The notes under the pieces: model-generated | Database searches by the model: none | What the model saw: only the letters and a program-made list of their open reading frames with translations | What the model was told of the DNA's origin: nothing | NCBI RefSeq assembly: GCF_000961795.1 | Contig: NZ_LADU01000066.1 | Coordinates: 1 to 64,000, forward strand | Length of the DNA: 64,000 nt | Source of the DNA: Hyphomonas sp. BRH_c22 | GTDB lineage: Bacteria > Pseudomonadota > Alphaproteobacteria > Caulobacterales > Hyphomonadaceae | Direction: 5' to 3' | In this document: positions 55,322 to 63,449 of the stretch, piece by piece | Numbering within the stretch: the first letter of the stretch is position 1 | How the letters are laid out: every line of letters starts with the position of its first letter | Made by a program: the position numbers and the translations under genes

Positions 55322-55330
55322 CGTGACCTG

Positions 55331-55495
55331 ATGGAAGTCGCCTGGACTGTGTCTGCGATTGACGATCGTCGGGAGTATGTACAGGTTCAGACGCAGGGTT
55401 TTGGTTCCGCCATTGAGGAAAGGGCATCCTGTCCGTCCCAAAGCGCTGCCTCAGTCATACACGATTTCCTGAGCGGTGAATTGCATAAGGGTTAG
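55331..55495 (+). pseudogene. 3' remnant of the glycerophosphotransferase-like gene (gene A remnant)
   Basis: An open frame of 54 codons translates to a peptide matching the end of the complete gene at 16,155-17,273: SAIDDRREYVQVQTQGFGSA here against SAIEDHQDYAPAQTQGFGSA there, and both finish with IHDFLS, then GEL or REL, then a Lys-Gly. The catalytic part is missing. The stop overlaps the stop of the nucleotidyltransferase gene just as in the left-hand copy. Confidence 0.88.
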
Positions 55496-55579
55496 TCAGG
55501 GCGCGCTAGAAAGGGCAGGGAACCTAGGGCCTCGAAATCCGCGACAGTATCGACCTCAGCCCATGCTCGCCCCTGAATC
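55388..55579. repeat. Right copy of the ~193-bp direct repeat
   Basis: Partner of 17,166-17,358 in the same orientation, about 90% identical. Here it joins the remnant of gene A to the complete nucleotidyltransferase gene B. The 10% divergence argues against a recent copying of one by the other within this genome. Confidence 0.9.
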
Positions 55580-56226
55580 GACAATGTTTCTACCTCTCCG
55601 GTCGTGCGGGCGATGGCATCAATCGCCTTGAGGAACCAGGCAGAAATCCCGTCCTGGGTGCGCAACATCTGCTCGATCTTGGCGCGGAACATGCCGGGGC
55701 CCTCGCCCATGAATCTCAAGAGGCCAATCGATTCGGCATGGCTGTCTGCCTGAGCCAGTGACTTGCCGATCGCCATGAGGCGCGTCCCGTCCAGAGTTAC
55801 TTTCATGTCATCGGAATCATAGGACACCTTGCGGTCGATTGTTACCTGAATGGGCCGGACCGGGCTCGACAGGACATCCTGCAAAAGGCTGATCTCAAAG
55901 AGCGTATCGCCATTGATCAGCAGGAATTCCTCGTCCATTTGTTCACGGACCATCCAGCAACTGGCGAGATTGTCAGCGACCTGGAAGAAGGGATTGAAGA
56001 AGGGCGTGGCCTTCAGCGGGCCGTTCCGGCTCGCAAGCTCGGCCTCGACCAGTCCTGGCATGAAGCCGGTTACAACTGTGGCGTGGCGTATCCCGGCCGC
56101 TTCCAGCGTATCCAGTTGGCACCCAAGCAGCGTCGTGTCCCTCACTGGCAGAAGGCATTTCGGCATGTTTTCGGTCAGGGGCAGAAGCCGCGAGCCGCGG
56201 CCGGCGCTCAGGATGATGGCTTTCAT
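55492..56226 (-). CDS. Nucleotidyltransferase, cytidylyltransferase-like (gene B, complete copy)
   Basis: A 244-residue sugar/alcohol-phosphate nucleotidyltransferase. LSAGRGSRLLPLT and PKCLLPV give the nucleotide-binding loop; LLINGDTLFE holds the metal-binding Asp; the late AWAEVDTVADFEAL supplies the second acidic pair. The short size and LicC-like pattern suggest that it makes a CDP-alcohol, for instance CDP-inositol, CDP-choline or CDP-glycerol, for the transferase three genes on. It overlaps the HAD gene by 4 bases, in a minus-strand operon with the CDP-alcohol transferase. Confidence 0.8.
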   Translation of the reverse strand: MKAIILSAGRGSRLLPLTENMPKCLLPVRDTTLLGCQLDTLEAAGIRHATVVTGFMPGLVEAELASRNGPLKATPFFNPFFQVADNLASCWMVREQMDEEFLLINGDTLFEISLLQDVLSSPVRPIQVTIDRKVSYDSDDMKVTLDGTRLMAIGKSLAQADSHAESIGLLRFMGEGPGMFRAKIEQMLRTQDGISAWFLKAIDAIARTTGEVETLSIQGRAWAEVDTVADFEALGSLPFLARPD

Positions 56227-56912
56227 GTGAACTCCGATGCCTCGTCTGTGTGCGGGTAACCGGTCGCCATGCGATAGTCGACCACCCTGACATTGCGCTC
56301 CGGCGCCGCGTGACGCAGGCCTCGGGACGGGTTGACCGCAATTCCGTGATCGGCCTGTTCCAGCATGGCAAGGTCAGAAACATGATCGCTATAGGCGAAG
56401 ATGGGACGAGGAAACGTGTACTCCCCGATCCTGCGCAATTTTTCGGCGCCATAGCAATTGGCCCCAGACATTCTCGGCGCGGGAACCGTGCCGTGTAGCG
56501 TCCAGTCAAGACGCGTTGCGATCACCTGGTCAAAGCCGAGGGCGGCCGCAAGCCGGTCTGCCAGAAGGTCGACGGCAGCCGTGGCAATAACGAGCCGGTC
56601 ACCCCGTTGGGCGTGCCACTTGATCGCGGCGACGGCGCCGGGGTGCAGCCCTTGCGCCACTTCACGAGCGATGAAGGTATCAGCGGCTTTTTCCAGTGAG
56701 TCTCGGTCCAGCCATGCAAGTGTCCGCAGGCTGTGGGCCTTGACCGAATCCCGGCTGGCGAGGCCGAGCTTGTGCGCAATGCCGTGCCCAAGCAGCAATG
56801 GCAGGCGCAGCAGGAACGGGATCCGGGCGCGGTTCACAAAGAAGACGAACCGCGTCCATGTCGGCGCGCATGTGATCGTCTTGTCGAGATCAAAAATGGC
56901 CGTTCCGGGCAT
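56223..56912 (-). CDS. HAD-IB family phosphatase
   Basis: A 229-residue phosphatase. IFDLDKTIT is the DxDxT nucleophile motif; VIATAAVD is motif II and AYSDHVSDLAML is the metal-binding motif IV. Enzymes of this group dephosphorylate phosphatidylglycerol phosphate-type lipids or phosphoserine. The start at 56912 puts the motif near the N-terminus as usual. It lies between the nucleotidyltransferase and the CDP-alcohol transferase, so removing a phosphate from the transfer product is a likely job. Confidence 0.82.
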   Translation of the reverse strand: MPGTAIFDLDKTITCAPTWTRFVFFVNRARIPFLLRLPLLLGHGIAHKLGLASRDSVKAHSLRTLAWLDRDSLEKAADTFIAREVAQGLHPGAVAAIKWHAQRGDRLVIATAAVDLLADRLAAALGFDQVIATRLDWTLHGTVPAPRMSGANCYGAEKLRRIGEYTFPRPIFAYSDHVSDLAMLEQADHGIAVNPSRGLRHAAPERNVRVVDYRMATGYPHTDEASEFT

Positions 56913-56917
56913 GATAG

Positions 56918-58054
56918 CTATCCCTCCATCCAGGATACCGGCTTGTCCGGTTGAGCGAGAGCCTGGACGACCCGGACACCATGAAACACCAGGCAAATGA
57001 CAGTCCAGGCGGCGATTGCCACAAACCCCCAGGCGGGCTCGCCAAGCAGGACAGCCAGCATGAAGATCAGCATGTTGGGGTTGCGCCGCGCGGTGATTTC
57101 GCGGGCACGTGAATCAATCGGGCGCCACACGTGTATGTGAAAGCCGAACTGCCGGATGAAGATTCCTTCTTCCACGCGATTCAGAACATAGCCGGCAAGA
57201 ATCACGATCAGTGAGGAGACGACAAGTCCTTCAGGCAGGCCGACCGGTTCCAGCATGAGCCCGTGAAATATCGCCCAGTACCAGAAGGGCGGATGGATCA
57301 GGTCGATGCCGTGATCGTAGATATTACCCCAGGCTGAATAGGTCATGGTCGTCCGGGCGAGCTTGCCATCGACCGTGTCGAGGAATGTCATGGCCCAGGC
57401 CGCAGCGATGCCGGGGAGCCATGCGCCTATCCAGAAGAACCAGAAAGCGAGACAGACGAAGCCCAGGCTGGCCGTCGTGACCATGTTCGGTGACAGGCGC
57501 AGCCAGGCGGCGAGGCGCGTCACGTGAAAAGCCGGTATTGGCCATACGTACTTGGTGACGAGGTCTGTCACCCCTTTGTACGACCCCTTGAACAGGACAC
57601 GCTCGACGTCCGATACCGGTGTCTGCGTCAGTGACAGGGCGTAGGGGGCTTCCCGCTTGCGCAAAGCCTCGTCATATGGATCGGCAAAATCATCGATGCT
57701 GCCCGGACGAAGGCCGGCCTCCCGCAAGACCTCAGGATCTGCAACGGCTTGGCCGATGAGGTGTGCGAACCGGTCGGCCTGGACGCCTTCGGGCAGGTGC
57801 AGGGCGGCGAGACGCCGGATTGTACCGGCCGTCCCGTTCACGAGCAGGGCCGCGCCGGGTGTCGCCAGCAATGTGCGCTGCAGGGCAGGCGACATGACCC
57901 ACTCCATCCCCGCCAGCAATCGGCCATCTTCCTTAGCGACCCTGCCAGCGCCAGCTTTGGTCCAAGCACGGCGCTGCCATTCGGCCAGATCAAGCCCCCA
58001 CAGTCTCACAGAAGTTTCGCCAAGCAGTCGGACCGCGACCGGTGATTTTGTCAT
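56918..58054 (-). CDS. CDP-alcohol phosphatidyltransferase with N-terminal domain
   Basis: A 378-residue membrane enzyme. The complete signature D-x2-DG-x2-AR-x8-G-x3-D-x3-D is present at Asp226, Asp229, Gly230, Ala233, Arg234, Gly243, Asp247 and Asp251. It has five or six helices, starting near residue 190. The first 150 residues form a soluble domain that resembles the region ahead of the transferase in archaeal di-inositol-phosphate-phosphate synthases; it lacks an obvious nucleotidyltransferase loop and may be degenerate. The donor and acceptor are unknown. The HAD gene begins 5 bases after it. Confidence 0.85.
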   Translation of the reverse strand: MTKSPVAVRLLGETSVRLWGLDLAEWQRRAWTKAGAGRVAKEDGRLLAGMEWVMSPALQRTLLATPGAALLVNGTAGTIRRLAALHLPEGVQADRFAHLIGQAVADPEVLREAGLRPGSIDDFADPYDEALRKREAPYALSLTQTPVSDVERVLFKGSYKGVTDLVTKYVWPIPAFHVTRLAAWLRLSPNMVTTASLGFVCLAFWFFWIGAWLPGIAAAWAMTFLDTVDGKLARTTMTYSAWGNIYDHGIDLIHPPFWYWAIFHGLMLEPVGLPEGLVVSSLIVILAGYVLNRVEEGIFIRQFGFHIHVWRPIDSRAREITARRNPNMLIFMLAVLLGEPAWGFVAIAAWTVICLVFHGVRVVQALAQPDKPVSWMEG

Positions 58055-58134
58055 TATGGAAATACGCCTTAGGTTTCATCTGAGAAGGGTGCGGTCAGCC
58101 GACGGGCCGGTCCCTCTATACGAAAGAGAGCTTG

Positions 58135-58575
58135 ATGAACAGAAATGCGACGTTTGAAACTTTTGGCGGCATGCGAACGCTTGTCGCGGACTACCGTCAC
58201 TGGAGCGTTCAGGCGCGGCCAAAGCAAGTCACCCTCGGCGCCATGATTCTCCTGTCGCACGGCCCTGCGCGCAGTTTTTCCGAACTGCCGCCGGAGGCCT
58301 TTACCGAGCTGTCGCAGGTCGTTCGCGATATCGAGGCAACCGCCGATGATATCTTCGGTTATGCCAAGATCAACTACCTGATGCTTATGATGGTTGATCC
58401 ACATGTCCATTTCCATGTGCTCCCCCGCTATGGTGCGCCTGTGGAATTTGAGGGGGCCACCTATCCTGACCCTGGCTGGCCCGGTCAGCCCGATCTTGGC
58501 GCATCGGAGGGGCTCGCCGAGGCTGCCCGAGTCGCGGCAGTGCTGAAGGCCGCCTGGCCGAAACCGCATGCCTGA
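58135..58575 (+). CDS. HIT family protein
   Basis: A 146-residue histidine-triad nucleotide hydrolase or transferase. The triad is DPHVHFHVLPR near residue 90. The closest branch is Ap4A-hydrolase/GalT-like. It is the only plus-strand gene in this part of the lipid cluster, divergent from the CDP-alcohol transferase across 80 bases. A role with the nucleotide-activated head-groups is possible. Confidence 0.82.
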   Translation: MNRNATFETFGGMRTLVADYRHWSVQARPKQVTLGAMILLSHGPARSFSELPPEAFTELSQVVRDIEATADDIFGYAKINYLMLMMVDPHVHFHVLPRYGAPVEFEGATYPDPGWPGQPDLGASEGLAEAARVAAVLKAAWPKPHA

Positions 58576-58616
58576 TACGGCCAGCATGGGCTGAAGGTCT
58601 CCGTGCGAGTCGGTCA

Positions 58617-59408
58617 TCACTTGGCCCTGGCGAGGATGCTGCGGACCAGTTCCAGGTCGGCGGTGGAATCGACATCGATCGCTGCCTCGGCAAAGGGCAG
58701 GATTACAGGCCCTATCCGGACGCCAAGGCGTGCCGACACCAGCTCGAATACTTTCTCCACACCCGGACGGCCGATCAGGATGCGTAGCGCCGTCAAAGGG
58801 CCGAAACGCCAGGCAATGCGCCAGGGGCGTTTGCGGTCCTGCTCTGCAGCGCGCCAGAAATGCACAGCGCGCAAGGCCTCAGGCGTTGCGATGTAAAACA
58901 GGTTACAGCCTGAAAGCTCCGGTCCGCCAAATGAGAGGTATGTGCGCTTCGTTTGCGGATATCCGGCTTCAATCGTCTCGCGCGTCGCCAGACCCACTGT
59001 CAGGTCCGCGCCGCCGGCCATGGCGTGCTCAAGAAAGTGATCGACCATTTCAGGCGTCAGCAGGGCGTGATCGCAGGTCGTTACCAGGAGGGGGATGGAT
59101 GCATCCTGCGCAAGCGCTCCGAGCAGGCTGGCGGCAGGTCCGCCCTCTACCGAAACGGCGGCTCTGACAGCCGCGCCGCCGCTTGCGCGCTGAAGCAGGT
59201 CATCATCAAGGCCCGCAACGTGGATCGGTCCCTGCACAGACTGGCTAAGGGTCAATGCCCGTAGCACCCGTGCAAGCATTGGCTCGCCATGAATATCGAT
59301 GAGCGCCTTGCTTGCCACGTTTTCGGACAGGCAAAGGGGGTCGCCGCTGGCGCGCGTGCCAGCGAGTACGAGCGCCGGGACCGATGGTAACCGCAATCCG
59401 GCTGTCAC
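58617..59408 (-). CDS. MobA-like nucleotidyltransferase
   Basis: A 263-residue NTP-transferase-fold protein. VLAGTRASGDPL replaces the usual GGxGxR loop, followed by KALIDIHGEPML, VTTCDHALL and the C-terminal IDVDSTADLELVR. The pattern is a variant of the MobA/cytidylyltransferase family. Together with the GNAT gene that overlaps it by 4 bases it forms the start of a second minus-strand operon. The substrate is not known. Confidence 0.7.
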   Translation of the reverse strand: MTAGLRLPSVPALVLAGTRASGDPLCLSENVASKALIDIHGEPMLARVLRALTLSQSVQGPIHVAGLDDDLLQRASGGAAVRAAVSVEGGPAASLLGALAQDASIPLLVTTCDHALLTPEMVDHFLEHAMAGGADLTVGLATRETIEAGYPQTKRTYLSFGGPELSGCNLFYIATPEALRAVHFWRAAEQDRKRPWRIAWRFGPLTALRILIGRPGVEKVFELVSARLGVRIGPVILPFAEAAIDVDSTADLELVRSILARAK

Positions 59409-60589
59409 AGTGCTTTGCCGTAAATGCGGTAGGTCTTGTACCGCGGCGCATCATATATGGAGACGAGATTGTGCAGATCCCGGTTGGTCTCGAGAATCCA
59501 GGATGCCTCAACCTCACGGACCCCCCGCGCATGCTGGGCGGCAAATGCGGCCTCGCAGCTCGCGACCATGGTCAGCATGCCCCGCCGGGTCTTGTGGAAT
59601 TTCTGTCGCATGCCGGCTAGCGGAAGGCGGGCCGTGCGTGTGCCCTGCAGCTTCAGGCGGCGCACCAACTGGACCCAGCCGAAAGGCAGGAGCCGGCCAT
59701 CCAGCCCTTCCGTCGCTTCGTTCAGGTTTGGCAGTACCAATGTGAAGCAGGCCGGTTCGCCATCGATCAGGCCGATCCACAAGCCGTCGCGTCGTATCAG
59801 CGGTTTCAGCTCGTTGGCCATGTGCGTGATCTCGTCCTTGCCGAATGGGACAAAGCCCCAATTCCTGGACCAGGCATCGTCGAAAATGCCGAGAATGAGA
59901 TCGATCTCGCCCTTGTAGTCTTGCGGGTTCATCATGCGCACTTCGAGGCCCGGGTCCTGGTCGAATGCCTCCTTCAGCTTACGGATCTTTTCAGGCACTC
60001 GATACGGCTCGCCGAGCTGGCACATGTAGGCATACATATCCATCGCCTTGGCATACTGACGTGCTTCAAGTGCTGGCGCATAGTCTGGCCGGCCATGCGG
60101 CATCATCATCACCGGCGGGCTGTCAAAGCCGTCCACCAGCAAGCCGCATTCTTCATTGACCGAAAAATTGAACGGCCCGGCAATTCTCTTCATGCCACGT
60201 GAACGCAGCCAGTCCTCAGCGGCCTGCATGAGGGCGCCGATCACATCATCGTCTGGCGCAACTGTGTCCAGAAAGCCGAAGTGCCCGGTTGCGTCCTTGT
60301 GCGTTTCAAGATGGGCCGGGTTGATGAATGCCGCGATGCGCCCGACCACGTCGCTACCTCGGCGCGCGACCATCAGGACATGTTCCATGCGCGCCAGCGC
60401 CGGATTTTTGGCGGGGTTGATCTGCGCTTCCCGCTCGAATCGGAGTGGCGCCCGCCAGTCTGCAAGATGCCCGTAGGCCGTGTAGGGAATGTCGAGGAAG
60501 GCCTTTCGGTCGGCGGCCGTTTCCAGCGGGCGGACAGAGATGGGACCCGCCAGGGAAGGCCGCGTGCGGGCCTGTGTATCGCTGCTCAT
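59405..60589 (-). CDS. Large GNAT-fold acyltransferase, candidate bacterial ceramide synthase
   Basis: A 394-residue protein of the family often mislabelled dATP pyrophosphohydrolase. The core contains GHFGFLDTV, RIAGPFNFSVNEECGLLVDGF and the block PHGRPDYAPALEARQYAKA; a second GNAT-like half ends near RDLHNLVSIYDAPRYKTYRIYG. As far as I recall, the Caulobacter ceramide synthase (CC_1154) belongs to this family and acylates a sphingoid base. The neighbouring lipid kinase and LptF/LptG genes support that reading. It could still be another N-acyltransferase. Confidence 0.6.
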   Translation of the reverse strand: MSSDTQARTRPSLAGPISVRPLETAADRKAFLDIPYTAYGHLADWRAPLRFEREAQINPAKNPALARMEHVLMVARRGSDVVGRIAAFINPAHLETHKDATGHFGFLDTVAPDDDVIGALMQAAEDWLRSRGMKRIAGPFNFSVNEECGLLVDGFDSPPVMMMPHGRPDYAPALEARQYAKAMDMYAYMCQLGEPYRVPEKIRKLKEAFDQDPGLEVRMMNPQDYKGEIDLILGIFDDAWSRNWGFVPFGKDEITHMANELKPLIRRDGLWIGLIDGEPACFTLVLPNLNEATEGLDGRLLPFGWVQLVRRLKLQGTRTARLPLAGMRQKFHKTRRGMLTMVASCEAAFAAQHARGVREVEASWILETNRDLHNLVSIYDAPRYKTYRIYGKAL

Positions 60590-61071
60590 TTCTGTAACTC
60601 GAGTCGCACCAGGGTGGTGTCGTTACCGGCCTTGAACGCTGCGTCCTCAAAGCGCGGCATGCCGAACTTCAACGGCTTGTCGTTCGACAGCGCAAAGGGT
60701 TCAGCCGGCATCTGGTTCCACTTGCGGGCAAGTCGGCGGTCGCCGTCCTCATCATGATAGGCCGCCAGCGCGTAGCTGCCAGCACTGGCGATATCGAAAC
60801 ACACTGTCTGTGTCCCTTCCTGCGCGGGCACGCGAATCCGGTGCAGCCTGGATGCCTTCCGGAGGAAGTCACGGGCGCTGGGCGCATACAGTTCCACGGT
60901 CAGGATGCCTCCGCCCTTCACACCCGCAACATCAACCTGGATTTGCGGCGCATGCGAGCCACATACCGCCGCTGCCTCATGCGGCCGGATATCCAGGTCC
61001 TGTCCGGCGTCTCCCATCGCGGCTGCCGGAAGAACAAGCAGAGAAAAGAGCCATGCCTTTAAAAGTTTCAT
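60586..61071 (-). CDS. Exported DUF2141 protein
   Basis: A 161-residue secreted protein: an N-terminal signal (LLKAWLFSLLVLPAAAMG) and a beta-sandwich with the family strings GGILTVELY, GSYALAAYHDEDGDRRL and KWNQMPAEPFALSND. Function unknown, possibly lipid or cell-surface related. It overlaps the GNAT gene by 4 bases and is divergent from lptF. Confidence 0.8.
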   Translation of the reverse strand: MKLLKAWLFSLLVLPAAAMGDAGQDLDIRPHEAAAVCGSHAPQIQVDVAGVKGGGILTVELYAPSARDFLRKASRLHRIRVPAQEGTQTVCFDIASAGSYALAAYHDEDGDRRLARKWNQMPAEPFALSNDKPLKFGMPRFEDAAFKAGNDTTLVRLELQK

Positions 61072-61218
61072 CCCGATGCTCCAAATGTGACGTATCGGTT
61101 ACAGTTGTGCTTCAGTAATGCTAAGGCGACACCCATATCAATGGAAGCCTGCAGCAGATGAACCATTTGGACGCATCCGCAACATTACAAATTCGCGTGA
61201 TGGGAGATTGCGCCAGGA

Positions 61219-62397
61219 ATGTTCGTGAAACTTGATCGCTATCTGCTGAAAAGCTGTCTTGGCCTGTTTGCCGGGCTGACAGTTCTGGCGCTCGCCCTGT
61301 TGCTGCTCGAGCGCCTCATACGCATTATCGAGATCGTCTCCGGTTCGACCAACACGGTCGTGGCGGCCGGCATGATGGTGGCAAATCTCATTCCTCACTA
61401 CCTCGACCTTGCCTTACCGGGCGCATTCCTGATTGCCATGATCATCACTATCGACCGACTAAGCCGGTCTGGTGAAATCGTGGCCCTCATGGCGACGGGC
61501 GTGTCACTGTACCGGATTGTCAGGCCCTACCTCGGATTGGCGATCCTGCTGGCCCTCTTGTCCTTGTTCATATCCGGATTCCTGCAACCGCTATCGCGCT
61601 ATAATTACCGTCAGATTGTGCATGACCTGCAGCACAAAACCGTTGTCACGGCGTTCCAGGAGCGCAAGTTTGTCCAGCTCAAGGACCGAATTGTCTGGAC
61701 CGACCATGTGGATGCCTCCAAGCGAAATCTGGGACAAACCTTCATCCTTGAAACCGAACCGGATGGCGCGCGCCACTTCCTGACGGGGCAGACTGGCGAG
61801 CTGAATGAGGCCGGGGATGGCACCATCATCATCTCGCTCAATAATGGCGCTGGCGGCACATTCAGGAATCCGGACGAGTCCACCACGAATAACCTGATTT
61901 CGTACGGCCAGCTGAGTTGGCCGATGCCGACGTCCGGTGGTGAATTCCGGGACCGAGGCGAAGACGAGCGCGAGTTGGTGCTGCCGGAACTCATCGCGGC
62001 CTCAAGTGGTGCAGGCAGCGATGCGATCAACCCGGTTGTTGCGGTCGCCAGTTTTCATGATCGCCTGAGCCGCGCGGCACTATTGCTCATCCTGCCCCTG
62101 ATCGGAATGATTCTTGGACTTAACCTTGGCCGCACACCGCGGTCCGGAGGCATCGTGATCGGCATCCTGCTTCTCCTTTCGGTACAGAAGTTTCTGGAAT
62201 ACGGCCTCGCACTGGCCGAAAGTGGCGCCATTCCGGCGTGGGCCGGCTTCTGGCCTGTCGTTCTTGCCCTCGCCGTCGCAGCACTCATCATGTTCCGCCG
62301 CCTTGCGCACGGCCGCATACTGTTGGGGCCAAGGCCAATTCGGCGGCGATGGAACCCGCCCATGGCAACCCGCTTGAGCGAAACCACACAGTCATGA
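61219..62397 (+). CDS. lptF: LptF/LptG-family permease (LptF-like)
   Basis: A 392-residue inner-membrane component of an LPS-type lipid export ATP-binding cassette system: three helices, a periplasmic beta-jellyroll domain (residues about 130-260), then three helices. LDLALPGAFLIAMIITIDRLSRSGEIVALMATG is the conserved coupling region. Overlaps lptG by ATGA. The standard essential pair often sits by pepA; here it leads into a lipid kinase gene, which hints at a dedicated second pair. Confidence 0.85.
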   Translation: MFVKLDRYLLKSCLGLFAGLTVLALALLLLERLIRIIEIVSGSTNTVVAAGMMVANLIPHYLDLALPGAFLIAMIITIDRLSRSGEIVALMATGVSLYRIVRPYLGLAILLALLSLFISGFLQPLSRYNYRQIVHDLQHKTVVTAFQERKFVQLKDRIVWTDHVDASKRNLGQTFILETEPDGARHFLTGQTGELNEAGDGTIIISLNNGAGGTFRNPDESTTNNLISYGQLSWPMPTSGGEFRDRGEDERELVLPELIAASSGAGSDAINPVVAVASFHDRLSRAALLLILPLIGMILGLNLGRTPRSGGIVIGILLLLSVQKFLEYGLALAESGAIPAWAGFWPVVLALAVAALIMFRRLAHGRILLGPRPIRRRWNPPMATRLSETTQS

Positions 62398-63449
62398 CAA
62401 GCCGCCTTCCGCGTTATCTGTCGGTGCTTTTCCTGCAGCGCCTGTTCATCACCATATTTGGCATGGTCACGCTCCTGGGCGTGCTCGATGCCCTCGGTAA
62501 TGCTGACCGGCTTCCCGATGGCGCCGGCTTTATCGGGCAGATGAAATACATGGGCCTCAGGATACCGATCCTGTTTGACCGGACATTCGTGTTTGCAATC
62601 CTGCTGGCCGTGCTGCTGACATATGCATCGCTTTACCGGCGGAACGAGCTGGTCATCATTTCGGCATCAGGGCTGTCTGTCTTTGGCCAGATCCGTGCGC
62701 TCGCACCTGCCGTTGTTGCGGTCAGCATCGTGTCGGCAATCCTGATTGACCAGGTCAATCCCATTGCCAACAAGGCGCTGGAGAACTGGCTTGGCACCTC
62801 GGCACTGGTCGAGAATACGCAGGCGCCTGAGCGCATGTGGCTGTCTGATGGCCGGTTGCTCGTCGAGGTGGTCGGGATGCAGAATGAACGCCTGTCCGGG
62901 ATCACCATCTTCGAACGCGATGCTGACGGAGCAGTGGTTGCAGTCACGACGGCCGAGACGGCGATCCCGGTGGCGGGCGGATGGCAGATCGAAGGTGCAG
63001 AGCAACAGCGATTCGACGGCCAGGCTGGTGATGTGAAGACGTTCTGGCCCAGCCCGCAGACCCCTGACAGCCTCCGCCTCCTGCTGACCGAGCCACGTGA
63101 CCTTGCCATCGCTGATCTGCTTGCCCTCAACCGGATGCGCGGGTCCGGCAGCCGCCCCGCCAGTGCCTACCTGCTCTGGGCCCTTCACCGGATATCCCTG
63201 CCGCTTGCCGCTCTTGGTTTTCTCATTCTTGCGGTGCCGATCATGCAGCTTTACGGCAGGCGTGACAGCAGTGACATGGCATTGGCCGGCGGCGTGGCGG
63301 CGGGCTTTATCTTCATGGTCACGGATGGCGTACTCAAGACGCTGGCGGAAAGTGGCGGATTCAGCGCGATCCTCGCAGTCGGCCTGCCAATACTCGGGCT
63401 GGTCATGGCCGGGTTGTGGCTGGCCCTCGGCCGGGAAGTCCAAAGATGA
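62394..63449 (+). CDS. lptG: LptF/LptG-family permease (LptG-like)
   Basis: A 351-residue partner of the preceding permease with the same six-helix plan and jellyroll domain. RNELVIISASGLSVFGQIRAL is the cytoplasmic coupling loop. The ATG at 62394 overlaps the lptF stop. The frame extends back to 62238 but has no start evidence. It overlaps the lipid kinase gene by 4 bases. Confidence 0.85.
   Translation: MTSRLPRYLSVLFLQRLFITIFGMVTLLGVLDALGNADRLPDGAGFIGQMKYMGLRIPILFDRTFVFAILLAVLLTYASLYRRNELVIISASGLSVFGQIRALAPAVVAVSIVSAILIDQVNPIANKALENWLGTSALVENTQAPERMWLSDGRLLVEVVGMQNERLSGITIFERDADGAVVAVTTAETAIPVAGGWQIEGAEQQRFDGQAGDVKTFWPSPQTPDSLRLLLTEPRDLAIADLLALNRMRGSGSRPASAYLLWALHRISLPLAALGFLILAVPIMQLYGRRDSSDMALAGGVAAGFIFMVTDGVLKTLAESGGFSAILAVGLPILGLVMAGLWLALGREVQR

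Noticed and set aside
55331-55495. A 54-codon gene on the plus strand
   Set aside because: It matches only the C-terminus of the complete gene at 16,155-17,273 and lacks any catalytic part, so it is a remnant.
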